Shown piece by piece: positions 1-8,490 of a stretch of DNA of 64,000 nt. Under the pieces are notes generated by a model. The model worked only from the letters and a program-made list of their open reading frames with translations. It was not told the origin of the DNA and made no database searches. The position numbers were made by a program, and so were the translations under genes. Every line of letters begins with the position of its first letter. Within the stretch, counting starts at the first letter, position 1. The DNA is taken from the NCBI GenBank assembly GCA_017544265.1, contig JAFYEM010000008.1, positions 19,606 to 83,605 of the forward strand. Direction: 5' to 3'. This DNA comes from Bacteroidales bacterium (GTDB lineage Bacteria; Bacteroidota; Bacteroidia; Bacteroidales; UBA932).

Positions 1-501
1 CTTGAGGAAGATCTCAAGACCTACCGCGTAGGCAAAGCCAATCCTTCAATTTTCAACGGCGTGGTTGTGGACTATTACGGCAGCCCCACTCCCCTGAACC
101 AGGTTGCTTCCATTACCACTCCCGACGCGAAGACCATCGCGATACAGCCCTGGGAGCGCAGCCTTATCGGCAAAATCGAGAAAGCCATACTCGACGCAAA
201 CCTCGGCCTGACGCCTTCCAACAACGGAGAACTCATCCGCTGCGTGGTGCCCGCCCTCACCGAGGAGCGCCGCCGCGAACTTATCAAGAAGGCAAAAGCT
301 GAAGGCGAGACCGCTAAAGTGGGCATCAGGAACTGCCGCCGCGACGGAATCGACCTGCTGAAGAAGGCCCAGAAGAACGAAGGCCTTTCCGAAGACGGCG
401 AAAAAGAAGGCGAGGAAGAACTCCAGAAAGTCACCGACAAGAAGGTGAAGGACGTGGATGCCCTGATTGCCGCCAAGGAAAAAGAAATCCTGACTGTATA
501 G
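1..501 (+). CDS. frr: Ribosome recycling factor, 5' end cut by window
   Basis: Ribosome recycling factor, which with EF-G splits the post-termination ribosome. The reading frame is open from base 1 (LEEDLKTYRVGKANPS) to the TAG at 499-501, so the first residues lie outside the window. Family hallmarks are the R-x-G-x-A-N/P start of the first long helix, the VDYYGSPTPLNQVA segment, and a charged C-terminal coiled coil that holds LTEERRRELIKKAK and ends KEKEILTV. The next gene starts at the very next base, so the two are probably translated from one mRNA. In many bacteria frr follows pyrH; here pyrH is 4.7 kb away on the other strand. Confidence 0.95.
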   Translation, partial: LEEDLKTYRVGKANPSIFNGVVVDYYGSPTPLNQVASITTPDAKTIAIQPWERSLIGKIEKAILDANLGLTPSNNGELIRCVVPALTEERRRELIKKAKAEGETAKVGIRNCRRDGIDLLKKAQKNEGLSEDGEKEGEEELQKVTDKKVKDVDALIAAKEKEILTV

Positions 502-1314
502 GTGAAACGCGTAGCGATTCAAGGTTACAAGGGCTGTTTTCACGAGGAAGCGGCCCGCTCATTCTACGGAGACGATATCGCCTGCGTGGAATGTGACAGT
601 TTTGAAGATATTTTCAAGGCGCTGGATTCCGGGGCGGCCGATGCCGCGGTAATGGCGATAGAAAATACCGTTTCAGGCGGTCTTATCCGCAATTTCGAGC
701 TGCTCCGTGAAAGCGGCCGGAAGATTGTCGGCGAGGTCTATCTGAGAATCTGCCAGAATCTTATGGCACTGCCCGGACAGAAACTCGAGGACATCCGCGA
801 AGTCCGGACCCATTACATGGCGATAAACCAGACCCGCGCCTTCTTTGAGAAAGAATGCCCGTGGATACGCCTGACAGAGTCCGAAGACACCGCGAAAAGC
901 GCGATGGAAATAGCCCGCGACAAGGTCTATGGCGTCGGCGCAGTGGCCTCCACGCTGGCCGCCCGCCTCAACGGCCTCGAGATTCTCGCCCCCGGAATAG
1001 AAACTTACAAACAGAATTTCACCCGTTTCATCTTCTTCGACGAAAGCTATAAGGTTGAGGCTCCGGACAAGAGCAGCCTTTGCTTTACCCTTCCGCACAA
1101 ACCCGGATCCCTGGCTCAGATTCTCACCATCCTGTCCTTCTACGACATGAATCTCACCAGAATCCAGTCACTGCCCATTCCGGGCCGCGAATGGCAGTAT
1201 TTTTTCTACGCGGACATAACTTTCGACAGTTATGAACGCTACACTCAGGCCCTTTCGGCCGTAAGACCACTTATCGAGGACCTTTCCATCCTCGGAGAAT
1301 ATAAGAAACTATGA
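502..1314 (+). CDS. pheA: Prephenate dehydratase
   Basis: Converts prephenate to phenylpyruvate, the committed step to phenylalanine, in the cytoplasm. It is 270 residues with a GTG start directly abutting the frr stop codon. The catalytic domain covers about residues 1-180 and includes AIENTVSGG near 55 and the QNFTRFIF segment near 170, whose Thr-Arg-Phe is the conserved dehydratase motif. A C-terminal ACT domain (about 190-265, LPHKPGSLAQIL) would bind phenylalanine for feedback control. There is no chorismate mutase domain. It overlaps the next aminotransferase by 4 bases (ATGA), so Phe and Tyr branch enzymes are co-transcribed. Confidence 0.93.
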   Translation: MKRVAIQGYKGCFHEEAARSFYGDDIACVECDSFEDIFKALDSGAADAAVMAIENTVSGGLIRNFELLRESGRKIVGEVYLRICQNLMALPGQKLEDIREVRTHYMAINQTRAFFEKECPWIRLTESEDTAKSAMEIARDKVYGVGAVASTLAARLNGLEILAPGIETYKQNFTRFIFFDESYKVEAPDKSSLCFTLPHKPGSLAQILTILSFYDMNLTRIQSLPIPGREWQYFFYADITFDSYERYTQALSAVRPLIEDLSILGEYKKL

Positions 1315-2534
1315 TCATCCCTCCTGCACACAGGACCGAAAGCGTAAAAGAGTATTACTTCTCGGTCAAGAACAAGGAAATAGCAAAACTTAACGCAGAA
1401 CGCGCCTCCCGCGGCGAGAGCGCGGTCATCAATCTCGGCATAGGCTCGCCCAACGGAATTCCTCCGCGTCCCGCCATAGACAAACTCATCGAAGTTGCCC
1501 AGATGCCGGGAGTGCATGCCTATCAGAGCTACACCGGCACCCCGGAACTCCGCGGCGCCTTCGCTGCCTGGTACAAGCGTTACTATGGCGTCACTCTTGA
1601 TCCGGCCACCGAGATCCAGCCGCTGATGGGCTCGAAAGAGGGGATTCTGATAGCTTCCCTGACTTTCCTCAATCCGGGAGACAAAGTGCTTATTCCGGAC
1701 CCGGGATATCCCACCTACACTTCTTCCGCCGAACTCGTGGGAGCGGAGATAGTGCGCTACGACCTGGTCGCCGGGAATGGCTGGCTGCCGGATTTCGACG
1801 CTCTTGAAGCAATGGACCTGAGCGGTGTCAAGATGATGTGGACCAATTATCCCAACATGCCCACCGGCGCCAGGGCGACGCGGGAACTTTACCGCCGCCT
1901 GGTGGAGTTCGGCCGCAAGCATAAGATACTTATCATTAACGATAATCCCTATAGTTTCATACTTACCGACGAGCACCTTTCCATACTTGCCGAGGAAGGG
2001 GCGCGGGAGTGCTGCCTGGAGATGAATTCCCTCTCCAAGGCGCATAACATGGCCGGCTGGCGTATAGGAATGATAGCCGGAGAGGCTCCCTACATACGCG
2101 AACTTCTGAAGGTCAAGAGCCAGATGGATTCGGGTATGTTCCGCCCGCTTCAGATGGCTGCGGTCGAGGCCCTGGCCGCCGGAGAAGACTGGTTCTCGGA
2201 GCTGAATGCAGAATACCGCCGCCGCCGTTCCGTGGTCCAGAAGATTTTCGACCTTCTGGGTGCGAGCTATAATCCGGACAGCACCGGACTCTTCGTATGG
2301 GGCAAATGTCCTTCTCCCGAGGCTATGGACGCGCTCTGCGGCCCCTGCGAGATTCCTGAAAAAACTCCGGGAGAGAGAATTTCGGACAAATTCCTCTACG
2401 GCTGCGGCGTTTTCATTACTCCGGGCTTTATCTTCGGCCGCAACGGACGCGGATACATACGCGCCTCGCTCTGTGCAACCGTACCCACGCTCGAGGAGGC
2501 CCTTTCACGCATCAAAAACCTTCTCGGGAAATGA
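1311..2534 (+). CDS. PLP-dependent class I/II aminotransferase of the aromatic cluster
   Basis: A 407-residue fold-type I aminotransferase. The PLP-binding lysine lies in SLSKAHNMAGWR near residue 240, with the substrate-binding Arg after GW. NPGDKVLIPDPGYPTY and NYPNMPTGA are typical of the aspartate/LL-DAP aminotransferase group. Its place between pheA and tyrA, with ATGA overlaps on both sides, suggests that it makes phenylalanine and tyrosine from phenylpyruvate and hydroxyphenylpyruvate, or works on prephenate; this is inferred from position. Related Bacteroidales clusters carry an aminotransferase at the same place. The exact amino donor cannot be read from sequence. Confidence 0.88.
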   Translation: MIIPPAHRTESVKEYYFSVKNKEIAKLNAERASRGESAVINLGIGSPNGIPPRPAIDKLIEVAQMPGVHAYQSYTGTPELRGAFAAWYKRYYGVTLDPATEIQPLMGSKEGILIASLTFLNPGDKVLIPDPGYPTYTSSAELVGAEIVRYDLVAGNGWLPDFDALEAMDLSGVKMMWTNYPNMPTGARATRELYRRLVEFGRKHKILIINDNPYSFILTDEHLSILAEEGARECCLEMNSLSKAHNMAGWRIGMIAGEAPYIRELLKVKSQMDSGMFRPLQMAAVEALAAGEDWFSELNAEYRRRRSVVQKIFDLLGASYNPDSTGLFVWGKCPSPEAMDALCGPCEIPEKTPGERISDKFLYGCGVFITPGFIFGRNGRGYIRASLCATVPTLEEALSRIKNLLGK

Positions 2535-3373
2535 CAGTCGGCGTAATCGGACTTGGACTTATCGGCGGGTCTATGGCCATAGACCTTCGCCGCCGCGGTT
2601 TTGCCGACCGCGTCGTTGGCGTCGAAAACGACCCCGTGAGCGCCTCCGCAGCCGAAACCATGGGCCTTGTCGATAAGGTTGTGGACTACGATGCCTGCAT
2701 AGGGGAATCGGACATCATCGTTGTCGCCGTCCCGGTCGGCACCGCCGTCAAGATGGTCGGCGATATTATGGATAAAATTGCTGATGAGCAGATAGTGATT
2801 GACGTATGCTCCACAAAGGAGCAGATCAACCAGGCAGTGCAGTACCATCCCCGCCGCGCCCGTTTTGTGTCTACGCATCCCATGGCGGGTACTGAGTATT
2901 CCGGCCCCTGGGCTGCCCAGCCAGGTCTTTTCGACGGCCGCGCCTGTATCTTCTGCAACAGCGAGGAATCCTCGCCCAAGGCCCTGAAGACCATCGAGCA
3001 GATGTACGGGGTGCTGAATATGCGGCCGCTGTATATGAACGCCTCGGCCCACGACGTGCACACCGCTTACGTCTCACATATTTCCCACATCACGTCCTTC
3101 GCCCTTGCGCTCACCGTTCTGGACAAGGAAAAGGACGAAAAACACATCTTCGACCTCGCTTCCGGCGGTTTCTCATCGACCGTAAGGCTCGCGAAATCCA
3201 ATCCGGACATGTGGGTCCCTATACTGACGCAGAACCGCGACAATGTCCTCCACGTGCTGGATACCTATCTGGAGAAAATGAATGAATTCCGCAGCGCGAT
3301 TGACTCCTTCGACGAGGACAAGATCCGCGACCTCATCCTCGAAGCAAACCGCATCAAGAAAATCCTGCGGTAA
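2531..3373 (+). CDS. tyrA: Prephenate dehydrogenase
   Basis: NAD(P)-dependent oxidative decarboxylation of prephenate to 4-hydroxyphenylpyruvate for tyrosine. The 280-residue protein begins with a Rossmann motif (GVIGLGLIGGSMA, residues 4-16). STHPMAGTEYSGP holds the conserved His-Pro-Met-Ala-Gly-Thr of the family, and the C-terminal half is helical, as in TyrA dimers. No chorismate mutase or ACT domain is attached. The start ATG overlaps the aminotransferase stop. It is the last gene of this + strand unit; 13 bases separate its stop from the stop of the convergent aminopeptidase gene. Confidence 0.93.
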   Translation: MTVGVIGLGLIGGSMAIDLRRRGFADRVVGVENDPVSASAAETMGLVDKVVDYDACIGESDIIVVAVPVGTAVKMVGDIMDKIADEQIVIDVCSTKEQINQAVQYHPRRARFVSTHPMAGTEYSGPWAAQPGLFDGRACIFCNSEESSPKALKTIEQMYGVLNMRPLYMNASAHDVHTAYVSHISHITSFALALTVLDKEKDEKHIFDLASGGFSSTVRLAKSNPDMWVPILTQNRDNVLHVLDTYLEKMNEFRSAIDSFDEDKIRDLILEANRIKKILR

Positions 3374-3386
3374 TTTTTACCAGCAC

Positions 3387-5192
3387 TTACAGCAAGTACG
3401 GAAGAGTCTTTTTCCTAAGCCAGGCGGCCGTTTCGGCGTCCAGCCTGGGGGAGAGGGTGCGGAACACCCGCTCGTTATAGGCATTGAGCCAGGCGCTCTC
3501 GTCCCGGGAAAGAATTCCGGGGACTATTATCGAAGTGTCGAAATGGCAGAGGGTAAGCGTATCGAAAGCAGCCCAGCGGCCGAATTCATTCTCCCCGGCA
3601 TCGACGGTCAGCAGCAGGTTCTCATGCCTTACGCCGTGCATCCCTTCGCGGTAAATACCCGGTTCGTCGGAAGAAACCATTCCCGGAAGCAGCGGCTGGG
3701 GATTGAAATTCTGGCGAATGTCCTGCGGGCCTTCGTGTACTCCGAGGAAAAATCCGACGCCGTGTCCGGTCCCATGTCCGAAATTCCGCTTCGAATTCCA
3801 TAGCGGAGCTCTCGCCAGGGCATCAATCTGGCATCCGGCCGTACCGAGTGGGAAAACCGCCATCGCAAGGGCTATATGCCCTTTGAGGACAAGGGTATAG
3901 TCCTCTCTCTCCAGCGGGGTGCAGGGCCCGAGAGGAATAGTTCTCGTTATGTCCGTGGTCCCGGAGAGGAATTGTCCGCCGGAATCCACCAGATACAGTC
4001 CCCGGGGCTCCAGGTACGGCGCCCCCTCGGCAGGCGTGACATAATGGGGCAGGGCGGCATTCTCCCCGAAGGCCGAAATAGTCTCGAAACTGTCTCCTCG
4101 ATAACCGTCTATGAGGCTTCGCTGTTCACCGAGTTTCAGAGCCGCGGAGCGCTCCGTTACTGGCTCACCGCTCCGCAGAGCCGTCTCCAGCCAGAACAGG
4201 AACTTCTCCATCGCAAGCCCGTCCTCGACGTGAGTTTCCCGCATGAGGTCTATCTCGGTTTGCGTCTTGACGGCTTTCCAAAGCCCGACGGGCGAGGTTC
4301 CGCAGACCTTCTGCGCTCCGCTCAGGGCGTTATAGACATGATAATTCAGCGTTTTCGTGTCTATGAACACGCGGCCGCCGAGTTCGCCCAGGGCGAAGTC
4401 TATGTCGTCATAGGGCTGTTCCTGCACCCCGTCCGAGCGAAGTTCGTAAAACGAGCTTGCGGTCTCTTCGTCGGGTTCGGCGAAGGTGTCTTTGCGGACA
4501 TACCAGTCCGCCTTGTCCATGGAAACGACAAGATAGGAAATCGCGTAGGGATTGTATTCTATGTCAGATGCGCGTATGTTGAGCGTCCAGGCAATCTCGT
4601 CCAGTGCGGAGAGCACTATCGCATCGCAGTCCTTTTCCATCAGGAACTTGCGCAGTTCGCGGAGTTTATGGTCGCGGGAAAGTCCGGTGAGTTCCTCCCC
4701 AAGCGTGATTATCGGGGTTTCCGGTATTGCGGGCCGGTCCGGCCAGAGGGGGGACAGCATGTCCGGAACGCTCACGATTTCCACCCTGCGGCCTCCGAAT
4801 GCGCAGCGAAGTTCTTCAACCGCGCCGACGCTCTGGCAGAGACCGTCCACGGCGATGATAATGTCTTCCTCCACGGGAAAAGCCTCTTCCGCAAGCCAGC
4901 GGGGGATGGGGACCGCTTCGGGTATCCTCAGTTTGTGCAGCTGGATTTCGCTTCCTGAAAGCTGCGATGCGGCCTGGATAAAGTATCGGGTATCCGTCCA
5001 CAGTCCGGCGTGTTCGCGGGTTATGACAATATCGCCGGCCTCGCCGGTAAAGTCCGAGACGAAGCGTACCTGCTGCCATCTTTCGGCGGGATATTCGCTG
5101 GAATGGGGGTCGCTGCCGCCTATTATGACGGCATCCCATCCGCGTGCATCCATCATAGACCTGACGGCGCGCAGTATTTCCTGTCTATGCAT
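3387..5192 (-). CDS. pepP: Aminopeptidase P family protein (M24B, Xaa-Pro aminopeptidase)
   Basis: A 601-residue cytoplasmic metallopeptidase expected to remove N-terminal residues before proline. It has two creatinase-like N-terminal domains (about 1-310) and a C-terminal pita-bread M24 domain. All five metal ligands are visible: the two Asp in LVDSGGQFLSGTTDITR (about 403 and 414), His in GHGTGHGVG, Glu in SDEPGIYREG and Glu in GVRHENLLL. The length, about 600, matches the eukaryote-like three-domain form common in Bacteroidales. It overlaps the end of pyrH by 8 bases, so it is the last gene of the minus-strand chain. No signal peptide is visible. Confidence 0.92.
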   Translation of the reverse strand: MHRQEILRAVRSMMDARGWDAVIIGGSDPHSSEYPAERWQQVRFVSDFTGEAGDIVITREHAGLWTDTRYFIQAASQLSGSEIQLHKLRIPEAVPIPRWLAEEAFPVEEDIIIAVDGLCQSVGAVEELRCAFGGRRVEIVSVPDMLSPLWPDRPAIPETPIITLGEELTGLSRDHKLRELRKFLMEKDCDAIVLSALDEIAWTLNIRASDIEYNPYAISYLVVSMDKADWYVRKDTFAEPDEETASSFYELRSDGVQEQPYDDIDFALGELGGRVFIDTKTLNYHVYNALSGAQKVCGTSPVGLWKAVKTQTEIDLMRETHVEDGLAMEKFLFWLETALRSGEPVTERSAALKLGEQRSLIDGYRGDSFETISAFGENAALPHYVTPAEGAPYLEPRGLYLVDSGGQFLSGTTDITRTIPLGPCTPLEREDYTLVLKGHIALAMAVFPLGTAGCQIDALARAPLWNSKRNFGHGTGHGVGFFLGVHEGPQDIRQNFNPQPLLPGMVSSDEPGIYREGMHGVRHENLLLTVDAGENEFGRWAAFDTLTLCHFDTSIIVPGILSRDESAWLNAYNERVFRTLSPRLDAETAAWLRKKTLPYLL

Positions 5193-5895
5193 TTGCGCAG
5201 ACCACGGTGCCCACCTTTTCGCCGCCGAGAATCCTGAGCAGATTCCCCGGTGCGGTCATGTCGAACACCAGTATGGGCATATTGCCTTCACGGCAAAGCG
5301 AGAAGGCGGTCTGATCCATGACCTTCAGGTTTTTGGAGATGGCTTCGTCGAAGCTCAGGCTGTCGTATTTCACAGCGTTGGGGTCCTTTTCGGGGTCGGC
5401 GGTATAGACTCCGTCCACGCGGGTGCCCTTCAGCAGGGCGTCGGCCTTGATTTCAAGCGCCCGCAGCGCGGCTCCCGAGTCGGTGGTGAAGAAGGGATTT
5501 CCGGTGCCGCCGGCAATCAGCGCGACTCCGCCGCATTCGAGCCACTCTACCGCCCGGTCCCTCATATAGTACTCGGCGTATGGCTCCATCGGGGTGGAGG
5601 TGAAGACTTTTGCGCGTACTCCCTCAGCTTCGATGAACATCTTGAGGGCGAGGGCGTTGATTATGGTGGCAAGCATTCCCATCTTGTCGCCGTCCACCCT
5701 GTCGAAGCCTTTTCCCACGCCCTGCAGGCCGCGGAAGATGTTGCCGCCGCCGTTTACGATGGCAATCTGGAGGCCGGCTTTCGCAGCCTGGGCGACCTGG
5801 GCGGCGGTCTTTTTCAGGCTTTCGGTATCGAGGCCTTTTCCTGCGTTTCCGCCGAGGCTCTCGCCGCTGAGTTTCAGTAATACTCTCTTATACAT
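5185..5895 (-). CDS. pyrH: UMP kinase
   Basis: Phosphorylates UMP to UDP, the second-last step of UTP and CTP supply. It is an amino-acid-kinase fold protein: KLSGESLGG at the N terminus (ATP phosphates), NGGGNIFRG (UMP loop), and GNPFFTTDSGAALRA with KGTRVDGVYTADPEKDP at the nucleotide site. I place the start at the ATG at 5895 (MYKRVLLKLSGES), with AAAAAAGAG just upstream. An in-frame ATG at 5913 would add MFKKEN but overlaps the upstream stop codon. The product is 236 residues, the usual length. It lies between a small membrane protein gene and pepP. Confidence 0.94.
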   Translation of the reverse strand: MYKRVLLKLSGESLGGNAGKGLDTESLKKTAAQVAQAAKAGLQIAIVNGGGNIFRGLQGVGKGFDRVDGDKMGMLATIINALALKMFIEAEGVRAKVFTSTPMEPYAEYYMRDRAVEWLECGGVALIAGGTGNPFFTTDSGAALRALEIKADALLKGTRVDGVYTADPEKDPNAVKYDSLSFDEAISKNLKVMDQTAFSLCREGNMPILVFDMTAPGNLLRILGGEKVGTVVCANA

Positions 5896-5905
5896 ATTCT
5901 CTTTT

Positions 5906-6355
5906 TTAAACATCTCTGAATGCGTTCGCTACTCTTGCGAGGTCGCGGGAAAGGCCTTCGGCCGTGAAACCGCCAAGACTGCGCTCGAAACTGATGCGGT
6001 CTTCGAAAAGCCGGGTGATGCGTCCATAGGTCGAAGAGAGGCGGAAACTGATGTTTTCGCCGTCGATTTTTTCCGGAATATAGCCCCTCAGGGACATGCG
6101 CCGGATCACTTCGTCCTTGATTTCGGAAAACTCTCCGGCGAAGGGGATTTCGCGTTTCCCGTAGCCGAAGCGGGGATAGACGGCAGATACTGCAGCCAGC
6201 ATCAGGGCTATGTAGCCGACGGATTTCCAGCCGTCTTTGAATGCCACGCCGATATCCTTGCTCACCAGGCCGGCGAGCATCAGCGCACCGACTATAAGAG
6301 TCACCAGAACAGTCATCTGGAGGAAGTATTTCAATGCTCGTACAAGGTATCTCAT
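5906..6355 (-). CDS. Small conserved membrane protein, unknown function
   Basis: A 149-residue protein that starts MRYLVRALKYFLQM; its ATG overlaps the hemW stop by 4 bases. Two hydrophobic segments are visible, about residues 10-32 (VLVTLIVGALMLAGLV) and 45-63 (VGYIALMLAAVSAVY). A soluble C-terminal half follows, containing EIKDEVIRRMSLRGY and RLFEDRISFERS. The layout suggests a two-pass inner-membrane protein with a cytoplasmic tail. I do not recognise a named domain. Its tight coupling with hemW and pyrH shows co-expression only. Confidence 0.78.
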   Translation of the reverse strand: MRYLVRALKYFLQMTVLVTLIVGALMLAGLVSKDIGVAFKDGWKSVGYIALMLAAVSAVYPRFGYGKREIPFAGEFSEIKDEVIRRMSLRGYIPEKIDGENISFRLSSTYGRITRLFEDRISFERSLGGFTAEGLSRDLARVANAFRDV

Positions 6356-7428
6356 ATCAGTTCCCGTATTATTTCGTCGGAGACAAAGAAGTGGTCTTCT
6401 GGAATGCGGTAACGGCCGCCGCTGAGGGATAGGGCCCCCTCGGAAACGAGCCGTTCGATGGTCTCCGGGTCGCATTGCTTCCGGAGGACCTCCGCGGAAA
6501 TGCCCCTGTCTGTGCGCAGGGAGAGCATTATGGATTCGAGCCGGACTTCTTCTTCGCCGAGGTATTCGAATTCCGGGCTGTATTCATTCAGTGTCCGGGT
6601 GTTCCAGGACCTGGTCGCACCCGAGAGGGAATGAGCTCCGGGCCCGAGCCCCACATAGGGTTCCCGGCTCCAGTATCCGCTGTTGTGAAGGGCTTCCTTT
6701 CCAGGAAGTGCGAAGTTTGAGATTTCGTAATGGTGGAAGCCTCTTTCCCGGCACAGCTCGCAGAGCAGGTCATACTGCTCCCGGCAGTCTTCCTCGGAGG
6801 CTTCGGTATAGAGCCCGTCGGATATAAGCTGTGCGAGGTGGCTGCCTTCGTCTATGGAGAGCTGATAGCAGGAAATGTGCTCCGGATGCAGGTCCAGGGC
6901 TTTTTTTACCGTGTCTTTCCAGGAATCGGCAGTCATGCCGCCGACTCCGAAAATAAGGTCCAGGCTGAGATTGGTGATACCGGCTTCGCGGACTATGTCC
7001 ACGGCTTTTTCGGCCTTTGCCGCATCGTGGCGCCGGTTCATGAACTTCAGCAGGTCGTCGTCGAACGACTGGACTCCTATGCTGATCCGGTTGACCCCCA
7101 GACTGATAAGTCCCTTTACGTAATCCACTCCCTTTTCCACGATGTCGTCAGGGTTGACTTCCATGGTGAACTCCTCGTAGGGACCGCCCTGGCCTATTTC
7201 CCCGAGGGCGAGAAGTATCTTTGCGAGCGCGTTCAGAGGCAGCAGCGAAGGAGTGCCGCCGCCGCAGTAGAGAGTTTTGAGGGAGCCCCTGAATTCGCTT
7301 CTGCGGGTTTTGATTTCAGCACATATCTCATCAGCATACTTGGCGTAGCAGCCCGGAGTTTCTATTTCCGAGTAGAAGCCGCAATAAGTACAGAAAGACT
7401 TGCAGAATGGTATGTGCAGATAAATCAT
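6352..7428 (-). CDS. hemW: Radical SAM protein HemW (coproporphyrinogen oxidase-like)
   Basis: A 358-residue radical SAM enzyme of the HemW group, now viewed as a heme chaperone rather than an oxygen-independent coproporphyrinogen oxidase. The 4Fe-4S ligands are C9, C13 and C16 in FCKSFCTYCGF, the CxxxCxxC arrangement followed by a further Gly-Phe as in HemW. YCGGGTPSLL, GVQSFDD and YVGLGPGAHS are other family motifs. The C-terminal HemN-type winged region (residues about 290-350, RTDRGISAEVL) is present. It overlaps its neighbours at both ends by ATGA, so it lies in the middle of a translationally coupled run. Confidence 0.92.
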   Translation of the reverse strand: MIYLHIPFCKSFCTYCGFYSEIETPGCYAKYADEICAEIKTRRSEFRGSLKTLYCGGGTPSLLPLNALAKILLALGEIGQGGPYEEFTMEVNPDDIVEKGVDYVKGLISLGVNRISIGVQSFDDDLLKFMNRRHDAAKAEKAVDIVREAGITNLSLDLIFGVGGMTADSWKDTVKKALDLHPEHISCYQLSIDEGSHLAQLISDGLYTEASEEDCREQYDLLCELCRERGFHHYEISNFALPGKEALHNSGYWSREPYVGLGPGAHSLSGATRSWNTRTLNEYSPEFEYLGEEEVRLESIMLSLRTDRGISAEVLRKQCDPETIERLVSEGALSLSGGRYRIPEDHFFVSDEIIRELI

Positions 7429-8339
7429 CGCAGCAGAAGTTCAGCTTTCCCTATCATGGATTTGGAAGTATAGACCTCGACTGAATACATTCCCTTTATG
7501 AATTCGCCGGTGTCCTTCACGTAAATGCTCATGTCCACCTCGGCTCCCTCGTAGTCCACCGTCCTGGAGGCCGACGCCATCATCACGGCGCCGCCGCTGG
7601 AGAATTCGCGGCTGCTGGTGTTCGTCAGGACGATTCCTTCAGGGTCTTTCACCCGGACATAGACAGTCACGGGGCCGTGTTCGGCGAGGTCGTTCTCAAG
7701 CAGCGACAGGTTCGTGACCAGATAGACGGTCCTGCTGGAGCGGTCCGTGACCTTGTCGTGGCTGTTGTAGGCGAGGAGCGATACGCCGCGTCCCTTGATG
7801 GCGGAGCCTGCGGCAACCTGCTCGGAGAGATTCTCCACGGCGCGGGTGAGGTCTTCGTTCTGGCGCTGCCGGTCTTCAGATTCTCTGCGGGATGCCGAGA
7901 GTTCGCTTCTGAGTCGTTTGTTGGCGGTATTGAGAGAGTCTATCTGCACTATGTATCCCTTCATTATCGAGCGCAGGGTGCCGAGTTCCTTCTCGTACTG
8001 GCGTATCTTGGCGCGGTTGGTGGCCTCTGTCTTCTGGAGTTTGTCTATCAGAAGGGCGACCTGTTCGCGGGATGTATCCAGCTGGCTGTTGATTTTGTCA
8101 TAGTCCGAGCTTAGGGTCGCAAAGTCATTCTGCAGGGCCAGCATCTGGTTCTCCAGTTCTACTTTTTCGTCTTCAAGCTCATTCACGAGGCTGGATTTCT
8201 GGTACCAAATATATCCGAGGGCCGCAGCCAGCGCAATCGCAATTACCAGCAGGACGATTGTCATCGTGCCCAGCCCCTTTCCGGCCTTTCGCTCAGCTTC
8301 TTCCCTGGCAATTCTCTCAAGAGGATCTTCTCTTTCCAT
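7425..8339 (-). CDS. Membrane-anchored coiled-coil protein, unknown function
   Basis: A 304-residue protein with three visible parts: a charged cytoplasmic N terminus (MEREDPLERIAREEAERK), one transmembrane helix at about 25-45 (TIVLLVIAIALAAALGYIW), and a long coiled coil at about 50-165 rich in Leu, Gln, Lys and Glu. A globular C-terminal domain of about 120 residues follows, with beta-rich text such as YVRVKDPEGIVL. This is a type II membrane arrangement facing the periplasm. No named family is recognised. It starts a run of coupled genes with hemW after an intergenic inverted repeat. Confidence 0.82.
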   Translation of the reverse strand: MEREDPLERIAREEAERKAGKGLGTMTIVLLVIAIALAAALGYIWYQKSSLVNELEDEKVELENQMLALQNDFATLSSDYDKINSQLDTSREQVALLIDKLQKTEATNRAKIRQYEKELGTLRSIMKGYIVQIDSLNTANKRLRSELSASRRESEDRQRQNEDLTRAVENLSEQVAAGSAIKGRGVSLLAYNSHDKVTDRSSRTVYLVTNLSLLENDLAEHGPVTVYVRVKDPEGIVLTNTSSREFSSGGAVMMASASRTVDYEGAEVDMSIYVKDTGEFIKGMYSVEVYTSKSMIGKAELLLR

Positions 8340-8367
8340 AATTATTCAAATTCTTTTGTTCCAACTA

Positions 8368-8375
8368 CAAAAATA
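8368..8375 (-). promoter_or_regulatory. -7 element TATTTTTG upstream of the coiled-coil gene
   Basis: On the minus strand TATTTTTG fits the Bacteroidota -7 consensus TAnnTTTG and ends 28 bases before the ATG at 8339. No clear TTTG -33 partner is seen. The leader would be about 22 nt. Confidence 0.35.
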
Positions 8376-8400
8376 ATAAAAAAATTGAAAAAATGATTAC

Positions 8401-8489
8401 CGTGCGCCACCTGCTGAAAAAGCGCAGGTAAGTGTCAAAATCCCCGGGAAACTGTACTCCTCCTGCCGTAAAAAAGCAGGTGGCACACG
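8401..8489. repeat. Intergenic inverted repeat with 15-bp arms
   Basis: Arms 8401-8415 (CGTGCGCCACCTGCT) and 8475-8489 (AGCAGGTGGCACACG) pair in 14 of 15 positions across a 59-base centre. It fills the space between the DUF3109 stop codon and the promoter region of the coiled-coil gene, both on the minus strand. There is no U-run typical of a terminator. It could be a small palindromic mobile element or an mRNA processing hairpin. Confidence 0.7.
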
Positions 8490-8490
8490 T

